Source: Alphaproteobacteria bacterium
GTDB taxonomy: Bacteria; Pseudomonadota; Alphaproteobacteria; Paracaedibacterales; CAIOTO01
Assembly (NCBI GenBank): GCA_030727085.1
Contig: JANRCF010000017.1
Coordinates: forward strand, 1-23,653
Length of the DNA stretch: 23,653 nucleotides
Reading direction: 5' to 3'
The number at the start of each line of letters is the position of its first letter. The stretch's first letter is position 1. Shown here piece after piece: positions 14,671 to 22,854 of the stretch. The translations under genes and the position numbers were made by a program. The notes below the pieces were generated by a model. That model saw only the letters and a list, made by a program, of their open reading frames with translations, was not told where the DNA came from and ran no database searches.

Positions 14671-15720
14671 ATGCACACCTTAGATAGCCGAAATAAAACG
14701 TATAATTCATGCCAAAAAGTGCTTTCTGGCTTAACAGATCAGCAACTGAACAACCTCATGAAGAATGCTGAATCATTCCACACGAGTATGTGGAGCACTT
14801 CTTCTTTGCTTAGTCTCAACGACACTAAGATTTTTGTTAAGAAAATCCCTCTGACAGATCTTGAACGGCTGCCGGACAATTTTCAATCTACAGCGAATCT
14901 TTTTAATTTACCTGCCTATTATCAATATGGGGTTGGATCCGCTGGGTTTGGCGCATGGCGTGAACTGGCTTCGCATCTGATGACGACAGATTGGGTGTTA
15001 TCGGGTAAATGTCTCGATTTTCCGATTTTGTATCATTGGCGAGTTGTTCCATGTGATAAGCCAGAGCCTATGAATGACGAGGAGTCTGAACGTTTTGAAC
15101 GTGATGTTGCTTATTGGGAAGGTTCCGTTGCTGTTCGAGATCGGCTTCTGTCAAGTCATAATGCGTCAGCGCATATTGTTTTGTTTCTTGAACATATTCC
15201 TCAAAATTTATATCAGTGGCTTTCGGCAGAGTTAATCGCAGGTGAGAATGTTGAAGCTGCTATTGAGATGGTTGTTAATGCTCTTAAAGTAACAACTGAT
15301 TTTATGATATCGCAGGATTTCATTCATTTTGATGCGCATTTCGAAAACATATTGACCGATGGGAACCAGCTTTATTTCTCGGATTTTGGACTCAGTCTAT
15401 CTAAGAAGTTTGATCTTTCATCTGAAGAGCTTGCGTTTTTTGAAAATCATCGCACGTATGATCGATGCAGCACACTTGTGAATTTGCTTCATTGTTTTAT
15501 GACCTACAAATATGAAAGAAGTCAGTGGAAAAATGTGCATTTGCACGAATATCTTATGGGAAGGTATGGTGAAATCTTGCAGGCCATTGTCCCAATCGTT
15601 GATCGCTGCGCATCCATTGCCCTTATCATGGCTGAGTTTTATGATTCACTCATAAAGAAGAGTAAGTCGACACCATATCCAAAAGATAAGTTGGAGGAAT
15701 TATTGGTGGAATTGGGCTAG
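14671..15720 (+). CDS. Protein-kinase-like protein coupled to the Fic-fold gene
   Basis: The protein is 349 aa from the chosen ATG. The kinase-type catalytic loop H219-F-D221-AHFE-N226 and the metal-binding D238-F-G240 are clear, within DFIHFDAHFENILTDG and YFSDFGLSLS. An upstream KIFVKKIP segment (K57/K58) and a GFGAWRELASH glutamate (E98) could be the ATP-site Lys and Glu pair. No glycine-rich loop of standard form is seen. The pattern resembles bacterial Ser/Thr-kinase-like or small-molecule phosphotransferase families carrying FDAHFxN. Alternative starts are ATG 14647 and GTG 14662, both overlapping the Fic stop. All options give translation coupled to the fic gene. The substrate is unknown. 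It is convergent with the rmuC fragment. Confidence 0.78.
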   Translation: MHTLDSRNKTYNSCQKVLSGLTDQQLNNLMKNAESFHTSMWSTSSLLSLNDTKIFVKKIPLTDLERLPDNFQSTANLFNLPAYYQYGVGSAGFGAWRELASHLMTTDWVLSGKCLDFPILYHWRVVPCDKPEPMNDEESERFERDVAYWEGSVAVRDRLLSSHNASAHIVLFLEHIPQNLYQWLSAELIAGENVEAAIEMVVNALKVTTDFMISQDFIHFDAHFENILTDGNQLYFSDFGLSLSKKFDLSSEELAFFENHRTYDRCSTLVNLLHCFMTYKYERSQWKNVHLHEYLMGRYGEILQAIVPIVDRCASIALIMAEFYDSLIKKSKSTPYPKDKLEELLVELG

Positions 15721-15743
15721 TCTGATATAAAGTGGAAAATTTG

Positions 15744-15988
15744 TTAGTTTTTTTCAATTTTATCCATATCGATCTCGGCAATACCTAACGCTTCAGGGAT
15801 TTGTTGACTGCGGATTTGTATATCAAGTGGAGCAATCTCAATTTCATGCGATTCCAGCCCTGGATCAAGGTCTTTGAACTTGCGTGCTGATACTAGAACA
15901 CGGCGTTCAAATGTGCCAACGCTATCATTATAAGCGCCAACGGACTGGGATAAGTGCTTGCCAACCTTACCAAGCCAGCCGTACGATA
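15744..15988 (-). pseudogene. Duplicated 3' fragment of rmuC with an internal 87-base deletion
   Basis: Translated on the minus strand this fragment reproduces LGKVGKHLSQSVGAYNDSVG through QQIPEALGI. That is about 65 residues identical to the C-terminus of the intact RmuC at 16512-17864. It is joined upstream to SYGW, which in the intact gene lies 29 codons earlier, so 87 bases (matching 16764-16850) are absent in frame. The extreme C-terminus differs (IAEIDMDKIEKN). A frame continues upstream to an ATG at 16109, but that part is unrelated and overlaps the end of the small secreted-protein gene, so expression is unlikely. It lies in the same orientation as rmuC, on the far side of the small gene. 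Confidence 0.85.
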
Positions 15989-16060
15989 AAGACCCTGCTT
16001 GCACATATATTAAATGTATACAAACAGAGTATTTATTATGATTATTCGTACAGGTTGTTA

Positions 16061-16387
16061 TTATTGTGCAGCATCTACTTTGTCTGACTGAGTTTTGGTC
16101 ATGAGGCACTTCTTATTGTTAGATGGTGTACCGTCTTCGTTTTCATTTGTACATTTGCACGCGGTTGTGCTTCCGTTTGGTGCTTTACCTTTCCAATTAC
16201 AAATGCTGTTTGTAGTATTACATCTGCCTGGTTTTGTGTGTTGACTGCAATTATATGTGTCTGTTACATATTTAGATGTTACACTGTTTTCTCCATCGGT
16301 ACTTTCAGTGTCGCTTGCACTTACTAATGTAAATGATGCACATACAAGCATAGATGCCAAATAATATTTAAAAAAATTATTTTCCAT
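16061..16387 (-). CDS. Small secreted cysteine-rich protein, no recognised family
   Basis: The product is 108 aa. The N-terminus MENNFFKYYLASMLVCASFT followed by LVSA looks like a Sec signal peptide with probable cleavage after A24. The mature part (about 84 aa) is rich in Thr, Ser, Asn and Lys. It carries six cysteines spaced C-x8-C-x6-C-x13-C-x-C-x14-C, suggesting three disulfides formed outside the cytoplasm. A good ribosome site (AAAGGA) lies about 7 bases before the ATG. The gene is very AT-rich and sits between the intact rmuC and its duplicated tail, which suggests insertion by recombination. I do not recognise a family. Roles such as a secreted effector or inhibitor are speculation. 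Confidence 0.72.
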   Translation of the reverse strand: MENNFFKYYLASMLVCASFTLVSASDTESTDGENSVTSKYVTDTYNCSQHTKPGRCNTTNSICNWKGKAPNGSTTACKCTNENEDGTPSNNKKCLMTKTQSDKVDAAQ

Positions 16388-16511
16388 AATTTTATCCTTT
16401 AAGTTAAGTGTGAATTCTAAAAAATCGTATTCTAACGATAATTAGATGTTAAATTTAATAAGTTAATATTGTGTTAATAGAAAATAAAAATTGTTTCACA
16501 TATTTTTTATT

Positions 16512-17864
16512 TTATTCAGCCAGTGCCTCATCTTTATTTATATTAATTTCAGAAATATCAATCTCGACAATCCCTAATGCTTCAGGGATTTGTTGACTGC
16601 GGATTTGTATGTCAAGTGGAGCAATCTCAATTTCATGCGATTCCAGCCCTGGATCAAGATCTTTAAATTTACGTGCTGACACTAAAACGCGACGCTCGAA
16701 CGTACCGACACTATCGTTATAGGCACCTACAGATTGTGATAGATGCTTGCCAACCTTACCAAGATGGCTTGCAAAATCATTTAGGCGTTTGTAAAAATCA
16801 CGGCCTAATTGCCAAATCTGCCGGGCATTTTCAGCAACAGCTTCTTGTTGCCAGCCATACGATACAGCACGAAGTAGGGCGATTAACGTTGTTGGCGTTG
16901 CCATAATTACGCGCTCGTGCACACCATATTCAATCAATGATGGGTCGGCCTCGAGTGCTGCGCTAAAGATCGATTCACCTGGAATAAACATCACCACAAA
17001 TTCTGGAGACTGGTCGAATTGTTCAGAATAATTACGTTGTGAGAGTATGCGGATATGCGCGCGCACTTGTCGTGCGTGATCTTGCAATAGCTGTGCTTTT
17101 TTTTGTTCATCATGACACTCAAAGGCTTCTAAATATGCCATAAGGGGCGTCTTTGCATCGACAACGATCGTCTTGTTGCCAGGAAGACGGATGATTAGAT
17201 CGGGTCGTAGGCGTCCTTCAGCAACGGTGACTTGTTCGATAAAGTCACAATGTGACAACATGCCGGCCATTTCAACCACACGTTTTAGCTGCATTTCACC
17301 CCATTGCCCGCGTCCTGTTGGTGACCTGAGTGCTTTAACTAAATTAGATGTTTCAAGGCGTAATTCTTTTTGCGTCGCAATCAAATCAATCACTTGACGG
17401 CGCATATCTGTAAAAGCATGTGCACGTTCTTTTTCAAGATTTTCCATTTTTTTATCGACTTGTTCAAGCGATTTTTGCAGTGGTTCAATCATCTTTGAGA
17501 TATTGGTTTGTTTTTGATCCATTTCAGTTTTTGCGCGTTCGTGCAGGTCAGTAAACGTAGATTTCGCTAAATTTAAAAAGGATTCGTTATTTGCAATAAG
17601 CGCCTTTTGTGACATTGATTCAAGCAGGGTTTGAAACTGTTGCTGTGACCGATGAAGGATCTCTTCTTTGCTTGTAATGTGTGCGCGTTGAAATTCAATC
17701 TCGGCATTGAGATGCGCGTTCTCGCGTACTATGTCCATAAATTTTCGGCGAAGGTTTATATACGCAATCCCTGACGTTAAGGCTACAGCCGCTAAAACAC
17801 CAAGCGTTATATAAAGCGTTTCTAGTCGAAAAATTTCGGTAAAAAAGGTTTTTGTTGTGATCAT
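16512..17864 (-). CDS. rmuC: RmuC-like DNA recombination protein
   Basis: The product is 450 aa with an N-terminal membrane anchor (about residues 14-36, ITLGVLAAVALTSGIAYINL). A long coiled coil follows (about 40-180, with many Glu, Lys and Gln). The RmuC domain then contains LRSPTGRGQWGEMQLKRVVE, RPDLIIRLPGNKTIVVDAKT and EFVVMFIPGESIF, features of the PD-(D/E)XK-like nuclease fold of this family. RmuC limits DNA rearrangement at inverted repeats in E. coli; the mechanism is unclear. ATG 17864 is chosen over an upstream in-frame ATG (17912) because it lies one base after the hemF stop. The C-terminal 65 codons are duplicated at 15744-15988. The last residues (EININKDEALAE) differ from the copy. 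Confidence 0.93.
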   Translation of the reverse strand: MITTKTFFTEIFRLETLYITLGVLAAVALTSGIAYINLRRKFMDIVRENAHLNAEIEFQRAHITSKEEILHRSQQQFQTLLESMSQKALIANNESFLNLAKSTFTDLHERAKTEMDQKQTNISKMIEPLQKSLEQVDKKMENLEKERAHAFTDMRRQVIDLIATQKELRLETSNLVKALRSPTGRGQWGEMQLKRVVEMAGMLSHCDFIEQVTVAEGRLRPDLIIRLPGNKTIVVDAKTPLMAYLEAFECHDEQKKAQLLQDHARQVRAHIRILSQRNYSEQFDQSPEFVVMFIPGESIFSAALEADPSLIEYGVHERVIMATPTTLIALLRAVSYGWQQEAVAENARQIWQLGRDFYKRLNDFASHLGKVGKHLSQSVGAYNDSVGTFERRVLVSARKFKDLDPGLESHEIEIAPLDIQIRSQQIPEALGIVEIDISEININKDEALAE

Positions 17865-17865
17865 T

Positions 17866-18753
17866 TTATGGCCACGCTGCAACAGGTGGGAGAGACATGA
17901 GGATTGCGTCAACGTTGCCGTTGGTCATTAAGCCAAAGCGTGTGCCGCGGTCATACAATAAATTAAATTCTGCGTAGCGACCGCGTTTCACGAGCTGTTT
18001 GTATTTGTCTTCCATTGTCCATTCTTGGCGCATGCGACGACGAACAATCTGAGCATACACATCGATAAATGCTTTTCCGACAGTTTTTATAAATTCAAAA
18101 TCTCCATCCGCATCACCACTATTCACATAATCAAAAAATATGCCTCCGACGCCGCGCATTTCATTGCGGTGCGGCAGATAAAAATATTCATCACACCAGA
18201 GTTTATATTTTGCATACGCGTCTGGATTATAGGCATCACATGCAGCGCGCAAAGCTTTATGAAAATCATTTGTGTCTTCATCAACAGGGAAGCTTGGTGT
18301 TAAATCAGCGCCGCCGCCAAACCAACTTTTTGATGTCACAATATGGCGTGTGTTCATGTGCACGGCAGGAACAAAGGGATTGCTTGGGTGAATCACAAGT
18401 GAAATGCCTGACGCCCAAAAGCTGGGGTCTTTATCTGCGCCGGGGATTTCATGACAAAATTCCTTTGCAAATTCACCATAAACAGTAGAGATATTCACGC
18501 CCGCTTTTTCAAACACAGCACCGCCTTCCATGATTCCCATGATCCCGCCACCACCTTTGTTGTCTGGTTGAGTCGGGTCATTGCGGTCCCATGGTTTATA
18601 TGCAAAACGCCCAGGCAAATGGGTCGGGTGCATGAATTCATTTTCGATTGCTTCAAGCGTTTCGCATATGTGGGCTTGAAGTTCTGCAAACCAAATGGGT
18701 GCCGATTCTTTATGGTGCGCTAGTGGTGTATTGTCGTCTGCTACTGTATTCAT
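17866..18753 (-). CDS. hemF: Oxygen-dependent coproporphyrinogen III oxidase
   Basis: The enzyme oxidatively decarboxylates coproporphyrinogen III to protoporphyrinogen IX with O2, near the end of haem synthesis. The 295-aa product contains GGGGIMGIMEGGAVFEKAGV, MNTRHIVTSKSWFGGGADLT with P next, FYLPHRNEMRGVGGIFFDY (family signature) and KRGRYAEFNLLYDRGTRFGL. The start is ATG 18753; an in-frame ATG at 18828 would add 25 residues outside the family length. No clear ribosome site is seen before it. It is followed one base later by rmuC, forming a two-gene operon. Oxygen dependence suggests aerobic growth. The 18754-18952 gap towards the divergent lipoprotein gene holds no clear promoter pair. 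Confidence 0.97.
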   Translation of the reverse strand: MNTVADDNTPLAHHKESAPIWFAELQAHICETLEAIENEFMHPTHLPGRFAYKPWDRNDPTQPDNKGGGGIMGIMEGGAVFEKAGVNISTVYGEFAKEFCHEIPGADKDPSFWASGISLVIHPSNPFVPAVHMNTRHIVTSKSWFGGGADLTPSFPVDEDTNDFHKALRAACDAYNPDAYAKYKLWCDEYFYLPHRNEMRGVGGIFFDYVNSGDADGDFEFIKTVGKAFIDVYAQIVRRRMRQEWTMEDKYKQLVKRGRYAEFNLLYDRGTRFGLMTNGNVDAILMSLPPVAAWP

Positions 18754-18952
18754 ACGGTGTCTTAACAAAATGCATTTTAGTCTGTTAATACAATAAGGCT
18801 GATATGCATTGATTGCAATACGAACCATTTTTAAGTATTGTTTAAAAGCTGGCTAGACCAGTAATTGAAGTGATTTTTCAGGCAGGATAGATCTCCTGAT
18901 TTGTAAACTTATATTGTGTTTTTATCTACTTTCTTATTTAGGAGAATTAAAA

Positions 18953-19648
18953 GTGAAGTTTATCGAAAACATCCTTGTTGGATTTTTCCTTGTTTTTTTG
19001 ATCTCTTGTTCTCCATTAACTCAATGGAAAGAATCAGAATTAACGCAACGAAATAGCTCAGAGGCTCTCTACTCCTATCAAGACAAGCAAACAGAATACT
19101 ACGGCCTGTAAAATGCTGTTGGTAAGGCTGTGATTTCTGCTCAATATGATTATATTTATGATGGAGATTATAATCCTCCTCTTTTTGTGGAGGGTTCACA
19201 TTCGACTTATACACTCCCTACAATGATTGTTGTTAAGAAAAATAATGAATTATGGTGGATTGACCGTACTGGAACGAAAATATTCGAATCCTTCTTCTTT
19301 GATAATGGTCCTGATTATTTTAAAAATGGTCTATCGCGTATATTAAAGAAAAACAAATTTGGATTTATCAATAAAGAGGGACACGTTGTTATTGAGCCGC
19401 AATATGATTTTGCAAGTCCTTTTGATGAGGCTGGTTTTTCGAATGTGTGTACTGGTTGCTGGAAGACCTATCCGCCCCATACAAAATTTCCTATCGCACA
19501 TAATACTGTGGATTTTGACGCGTGTGGATATATTGTTGGTGGAAAGTGGGGAATTATTTCAGTTGCAGGGAAAGTTGCTGTTCCTCTGGTGCATAGCTCC
19601 TCAGAAAATGCACGTAAGGCCCTGCAGGAGGAATTGTTGTATAAATAG
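18953..19648 (+). pseudogene. WG-repeat lipoprotein gene interrupted by an in-frame TAA
   Basis: A GTG start at 18953 follows a strong GGAG ribosome site (18941-18944). It opens KFIENILVGFFLVFLISC, a lipoprotein signal with lipobox L-I-S-C19. The same reading frame stops at TAA (19109-19111, codon 53) and then continues in phase for 179 further codons to 19648. The sequence on both sides reads through as EYYGL-stop-NAVGKAVISAQYDYIYDG, where a Lys, Glu or Gln codon is expected. Later parts such as KFGFINKEGHVVIEPQYDF and GKWGIISVAGKVAVP are WG-repeat units of beta-rich proteins found in host-associated and environmental bacteria. One base change can explain the stop. A restart GTG at 19130 would give a 172-aa product without signal. 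Confidence 0.82.
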
Positions 19649-19699
19649 GGTTTTGTAGTGTATCTGACTTAATTACGGTAAGCAGCTTTTCTTAACCAT

Positions 19700-21661
19700 T
19701 TACATAAAACTTAATGGATCAACGTCAATGTGCACTTGTATGGCTGTATGCATTTTAATTTCAGCCAGCCAAACTTTGGTAAAGGTTTGTAAGTTTTGCT
19801 TTCGATCACCTTTAATTAAAAAGCGCATACGATAGCGAGATCTTAATCGATACATTGGCGAGGGGGCGGGGCCCAGAACGTCGATTTGCTCTGTTTGCGG
19901 GATTACACGCGCAAGCTGGCGGCAGGTTTCTTGTAAGATGTCTTCTCGTAGCGAAGATAACGTGATTGATATCAGTCGATAAAAAGGCGGCATGCCGAGT
20001 AGTTCGCGTTCACACAACTCAGCCTCATAAAAAGCATCGCGATCATAGGCTTTGAGTGCCGCATAGAGTGGGTGCTCTGGCTCACGTGTCTGTAGCATGA
20101 CCACTCCAGGTTGCCGTGCCATACGCCCAGCACGTCCGCCAACTTGGGATAGCAATTGAAATGCACGTTCCGCAGCACGTAAATCCATTTGATACAAGCC
20201 ACGATCAGCATCAAGAATTCCTACAAACGTTAAGTTGGGGAAATGGTGGCCTTTTGCGAGCACTTGCGTGCCAATGATGATGTCTACTTCGCCCGACTCA
20301 ATGCTATTAAATAGATCATTCGATGCTTTGGATGTCGTCAATGTATCGCTTGATACTGTCGTGATGCGTGCATGTGGAAATAGTCGTTTTGCTTCCTCAG
20401 CCACTTTTTCAATACCAAGTCCCACATCTTTTAAATTAGTGCCCTGGCATGTTGGGCATTTGGTTGGGGAATCAGCTTGAAATCCACAGTAATGGCAGAT
20501 AATACTCTGACGATCACGATGCCATGTTAAATCAATATGACACCCTGGGCATTCGAAGCGATGGCCGCAACCAAAACAAGTTAGCAATGGCGAAAACCCA
20601 CGGCGATTCAGAAACAATAAGCTTTGCTCACCTTTGGCAAGACGCGCCTCAACCTCATCATAGATTGGCTTGCTGATAATATCTTTGGGGTATTCCTTTT
20701 TATCGATGATACATACCGTTGGCATTTCAGCTGACCCGTAGCGCTGACCCAGCGTTAAATGTTCGTACCGATTGTTTTTTATATTGGCAAATGTTTCAAG
20801 TGAAGGCGTGGCAGATGCCAAAATAATTGGAATGTTTTCTTCCTTGGAGCGCCAAATAGCCATGTCGCGTGCGTTATAGCAGCCTTGTTCATCCTGCTTA
20901 TAGGATGCATCATGTTCTTCGTCGATAACAATAAGACCTAAATTATTGATGGGTAAAAATAAGGCTGAACGTGCGCCTAAGATAACAGCTGCACCTTCAT
21001 TTTGCACTTGTTTCCAAAGCTTTCGCTTTTTTGCAGGTGTCACTTCGCTGTGCCAGATCAGTGGGTAATCGCCAAAAGTTTCTTTGAAGCGATTAACGAT
21101 GGCCTCTGTTAGCGCAATTTCAGGAAAAAGTACCAAGGCCTTTTTACCCATTTTAAGCACAGATTGAATTACAGAGAAGTAAAGCTCTGTTTTTCCTGCC
21201 CCTGTCACACCGTCAAGCGCAAAGGGTTTGAAATGATTCAGCGCAGCGTGACATCTTTCAAAAGCTGTTCGTTGATCATCGTTCAGTGTAAGTGTATCAA
21301 GCGCATACGTGGGGAAAGGTAGTAGTTTGTCTTCTTTAACAATGGCATCTAGTTTGGGCATGATGCACATCTTTAAGATATGACCTATGGGGATCATTGT
21401 ATACTGTGCAACATGTTCTACAAAGTTCATGAAAGCTGAGTTGAACGTATAGGGAAGCGTAGCCGCAATAGATTTAAGTTCCCCTTTGTAAGCATTGCCT
21501 TCTTCAGTTTTGGCAATAACCCCTACAATCCGCTGATTTCGAAAGGGTATCACCACAAGTTGTCCTAACGCTAAGCCAGGCCCGCCCAAATAGGTTAAGG
21601 GAAAATTAAGCGCGACAGTTGTTAGGACTGTATATGGGATGAAAGGCGGGGTGTCAGGCAT
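19700..21661 (-). CDS. priA: Primosomal protein N' (replication restart helicase)
   Basis: PriA recognises stalled forks and reloads the replisome. The 653-aa product has a shorter N-terminal DNA-binding part than E. coli PriA (about 730 aa), as in Rickettsia-like bacteria. Walker A is GVTGAGKTE (K157), Walker B is IVIDEEHDASYKQDE and motif III is ILASATPSLE. The zinc-binding cysteines follow in CFGCGHRFECPGCHIDLTWH and CHYCGFQADSPTKCPTCQ, and helicase motif VI is QVGGRAGRMARQPG. The ATG at 21661 gives MPDTPPFIPYTVLTTVALNF, a normal PriA beginning. It is convergent with the lipoprotein gene and divergent from the DMT transporter. No key residue is missing. Confidence 0.97.
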   Translation of the reverse strand: MPDTPPFIPYTVLTTVALNFPLTYLGGPGLALGQLVVIPFRNQRIVGVIAKTEEGNAYKGELKSIAATLPYTFNSAFMNFVEHVAQYTMIPIGHILKMCIMPKLDAIVKEDKLLPFPTYALDTLTLNDDQRTAFERCHAALNHFKPFALDGVTGAGKTELYFSVIQSVLKMGKKALVLFPEIALTEAIVNRFKETFGDYPLIWHSEVTPAKKRKLWKQVQNEGAAVILGARSALFLPINNLGLIVIDEEHDASYKQDEQGCYNARDMAIWRSKEENIPIILASATPSLETFANIKNNRYEHLTLGQRYGSAEMPTVCIIDKKEYPKDIISKPIYDEVEARLAKGEQSLLFLNRRGFSPLLTCFGCGHRFECPGCHIDLTWHRDRQSIICHYCGFQADSPTKCPTCQGTNLKDVGLGIEKVAEEAKRLFPHARITTVSSDTLTTSKASNDLFNSIESGEVDIIIGTQVLAKGHHFPNLTFVGILDADRGLYQMDLRAAERAFQLLSQVGGRAGRMARQPGVVMLQTREPEHPLYAALKAYDRDAFYEAELCERELLGMPPFYRLISITLSSLREDILQETCRQLARVIPQTEQIDVLGPAPSPMYRLRSRYRMRFLIKGDRKQNLQTFTKVWLAEIKMHTAIQVHIDVDPLSFM

Positions 21662-21787
21662 AAGTGTATGTTCATAATGAGCTTGATTGTCAGTTTACAC
21701 GAACATGGAATTGATTCAAGGAAGATGAATTTTACATTGTTTTTGTCTGATAGAACAGTCCAAATTACCATGCTGCTCACAATGCGA

Positions 21788-21816
21788 TTGTAAATATGGC
21801 TTGATTCCTATATAAT
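21788..21816 (+). promoter_or_regulatory. Sigma70-type promoter of the DMT transporter gene
   Basis: TTGTAA (21788-21793) and TATAAT (21811-21816) are separated by 17 bases, close to consensus. The expected transcription start is about 8 bases downstream, with a short leader containing GGGGAAAAGGA before ATG 21848. Confidence 0.65.
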
Positions 21817-21847
21817 CCGCAATTAGTTGAATGGGGAAAAGGAATAA

Positions 21848-22723
21848 ATGACTACAGAAGTAAAAGGCATTATCTTAGCCGTCCTTTCTGCCATTCTGTA
21901 CGGGAGCCTTCCTATCATTGGGCTTCAGATCACAGCGACTGGCTTGTCTATTGAAGCAATGCTGTTCCTTCGCTTCCTATTATCCTTTGTTTTGCTCGCA
22001 TGCTTGTTCCCTTCATCTGTTTTTTCTGTCAATAAAATGATGTTTAAGCAAATTTCTTTGGCCGTTTTAGGATATGTTGTTTCATCATTCCTTTACTTCA
22101 AAAGCGCTGAATGCATTGGTACTGGTCTTGCGATGACTGTTTATTTTATATATCCAATGATTCTGGCATTGATGAACTACGTTATATTAAAAGAAACTCT
22201 TCCTCTCTCTCAAAAACTTGGCATGCTATTTGCTTTTATTGCCCTGCTCTTTCTAACGGATTTTAAATTTCACTATCAAGGTGATATGTTCATTGGCTTT
22301 ATGCTTGGTATTGTTGGTGGCGTTGGTTATGCAGCGTATGTGTTTTTAACACGTTCTGCGGGATTAAAGCCAATCACTCTAACGGCTTGGGTTTGCTTTG
22401 GTTCAGCATTGTTTTTTGCTGTGCAAAGTCTGGCCACGAACACATTGGCTGCACCTCCACTAAGTGTTGTCTGGTATGTAGCCGCATTACCCATTGTTTG
22501 TACAGTTTTACCTATTATCTTTTTTATTCAAGCCGTAAATTTGATAGGCACAATTAAGACCTCCCTTCTTTCAATTTTAGAGCCAGCAACAACGCTTGCG
22601 TTCGGCATTATATTTTTAGGGGAGCAAATCACTTGGATACAAGCAATTGGCTTGGTGTGCATGGTAATATCACTGTTCGTCATGGAAGGCGTGGATCTGC
22701 TAAAGAATAAGCGTGAAGAGTAA
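21848..22723 (+). CDS. EamA/DMT family transporter
   Basis: The membrane protein is 291 aa with about ten hydrophobic segments in two EamA-type repeats. The first (residues about 5-140) opens GIILAVLSAILYGSLPIIG and holds FLRFLLSFVLLACL. The second (about 150-285) holds GVGYAAYVFLTRSAG and ends with LSILEPATTLAFGIIFLGEQ. EPATT followed by GxxFLGE is the hallmark second-repeat motif of the drug/metabolite transporter superfamily. Such proteins export or exchange metabolites; the substrate is not readable. A good ribosome site and a near-consensus promoter precede it, and it appears monocistronic. The last residues KNKREE are cytoplasmic. The downstream 22724-22854 gap holds only a short palindrome. 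Confidence 0.92.
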   Translation: MTTEVKGIILAVLSAILYGSLPIIGLQITATGLSIEAMLFLRFLLSFVLLACLFPSSVFSVNKMMFKQISLAVLGYVVSSFLYFKSAECIGTGLAMTVYFIYPMILALMNYVILKETLPLSQKLGMLFAFIALLFLTDFKFHYQGDMFIGFMLGIVGGVGYAAYVFLTRSAGLKPITLTAWVCFGSALFFAVQSLATNTLAAPPLSVVWYVAALPIVCTVLPIIFFIQAVNLIGTIKTSLLSILEPATTLAFGIIFLGEQITWIQAIGLVCMVISLFVMEGVDLLKNKREE

Positions 22724-22854
22724 GTGAATGATTCACTCTCTCTGTTGAATGTACCTTGATACACAAAGCATTGTCATTGGTACTGCAATAGAGATTAAAG
22801 TAGACACCTGTGGTAGCTGGTGATAATAAGTTTGAAGTGCATCATGAAGAGATC

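Noticed and set aside
15744..16109. The rmuC fragment read as a complete 121-aa gene from ATG 16109
   Set aside because: The first 40 or so residues are unrelated to any family, overlap the end of the secreted-protein gene, and no ribosome site precedes the ATG. A truncated duplicate explains it better.
18025..18723. Three plus-strand frames opposite hemF
   Set aside because: All lie inside the strongly conserved hemF coding sequence on the other strand and show no motif of their own.
19109..19111. TAA in the WG-repeat gene as evidence of codon reassignment or selenocysteine-type recoding
   Set aside because: All other genes end normally with TAA, TAG or TGA, and no recoding structure is apparent. 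A point mutation is simpler.
22723..22737. Perfect short palindrome AGTGAATGATTCACT after the DMT transporter as a terminator or operator
   Set aside because: The stem is only 7 pairs with a one-base centre and no T run follows. It could be an operator half by chance, but nothing supports a protein.
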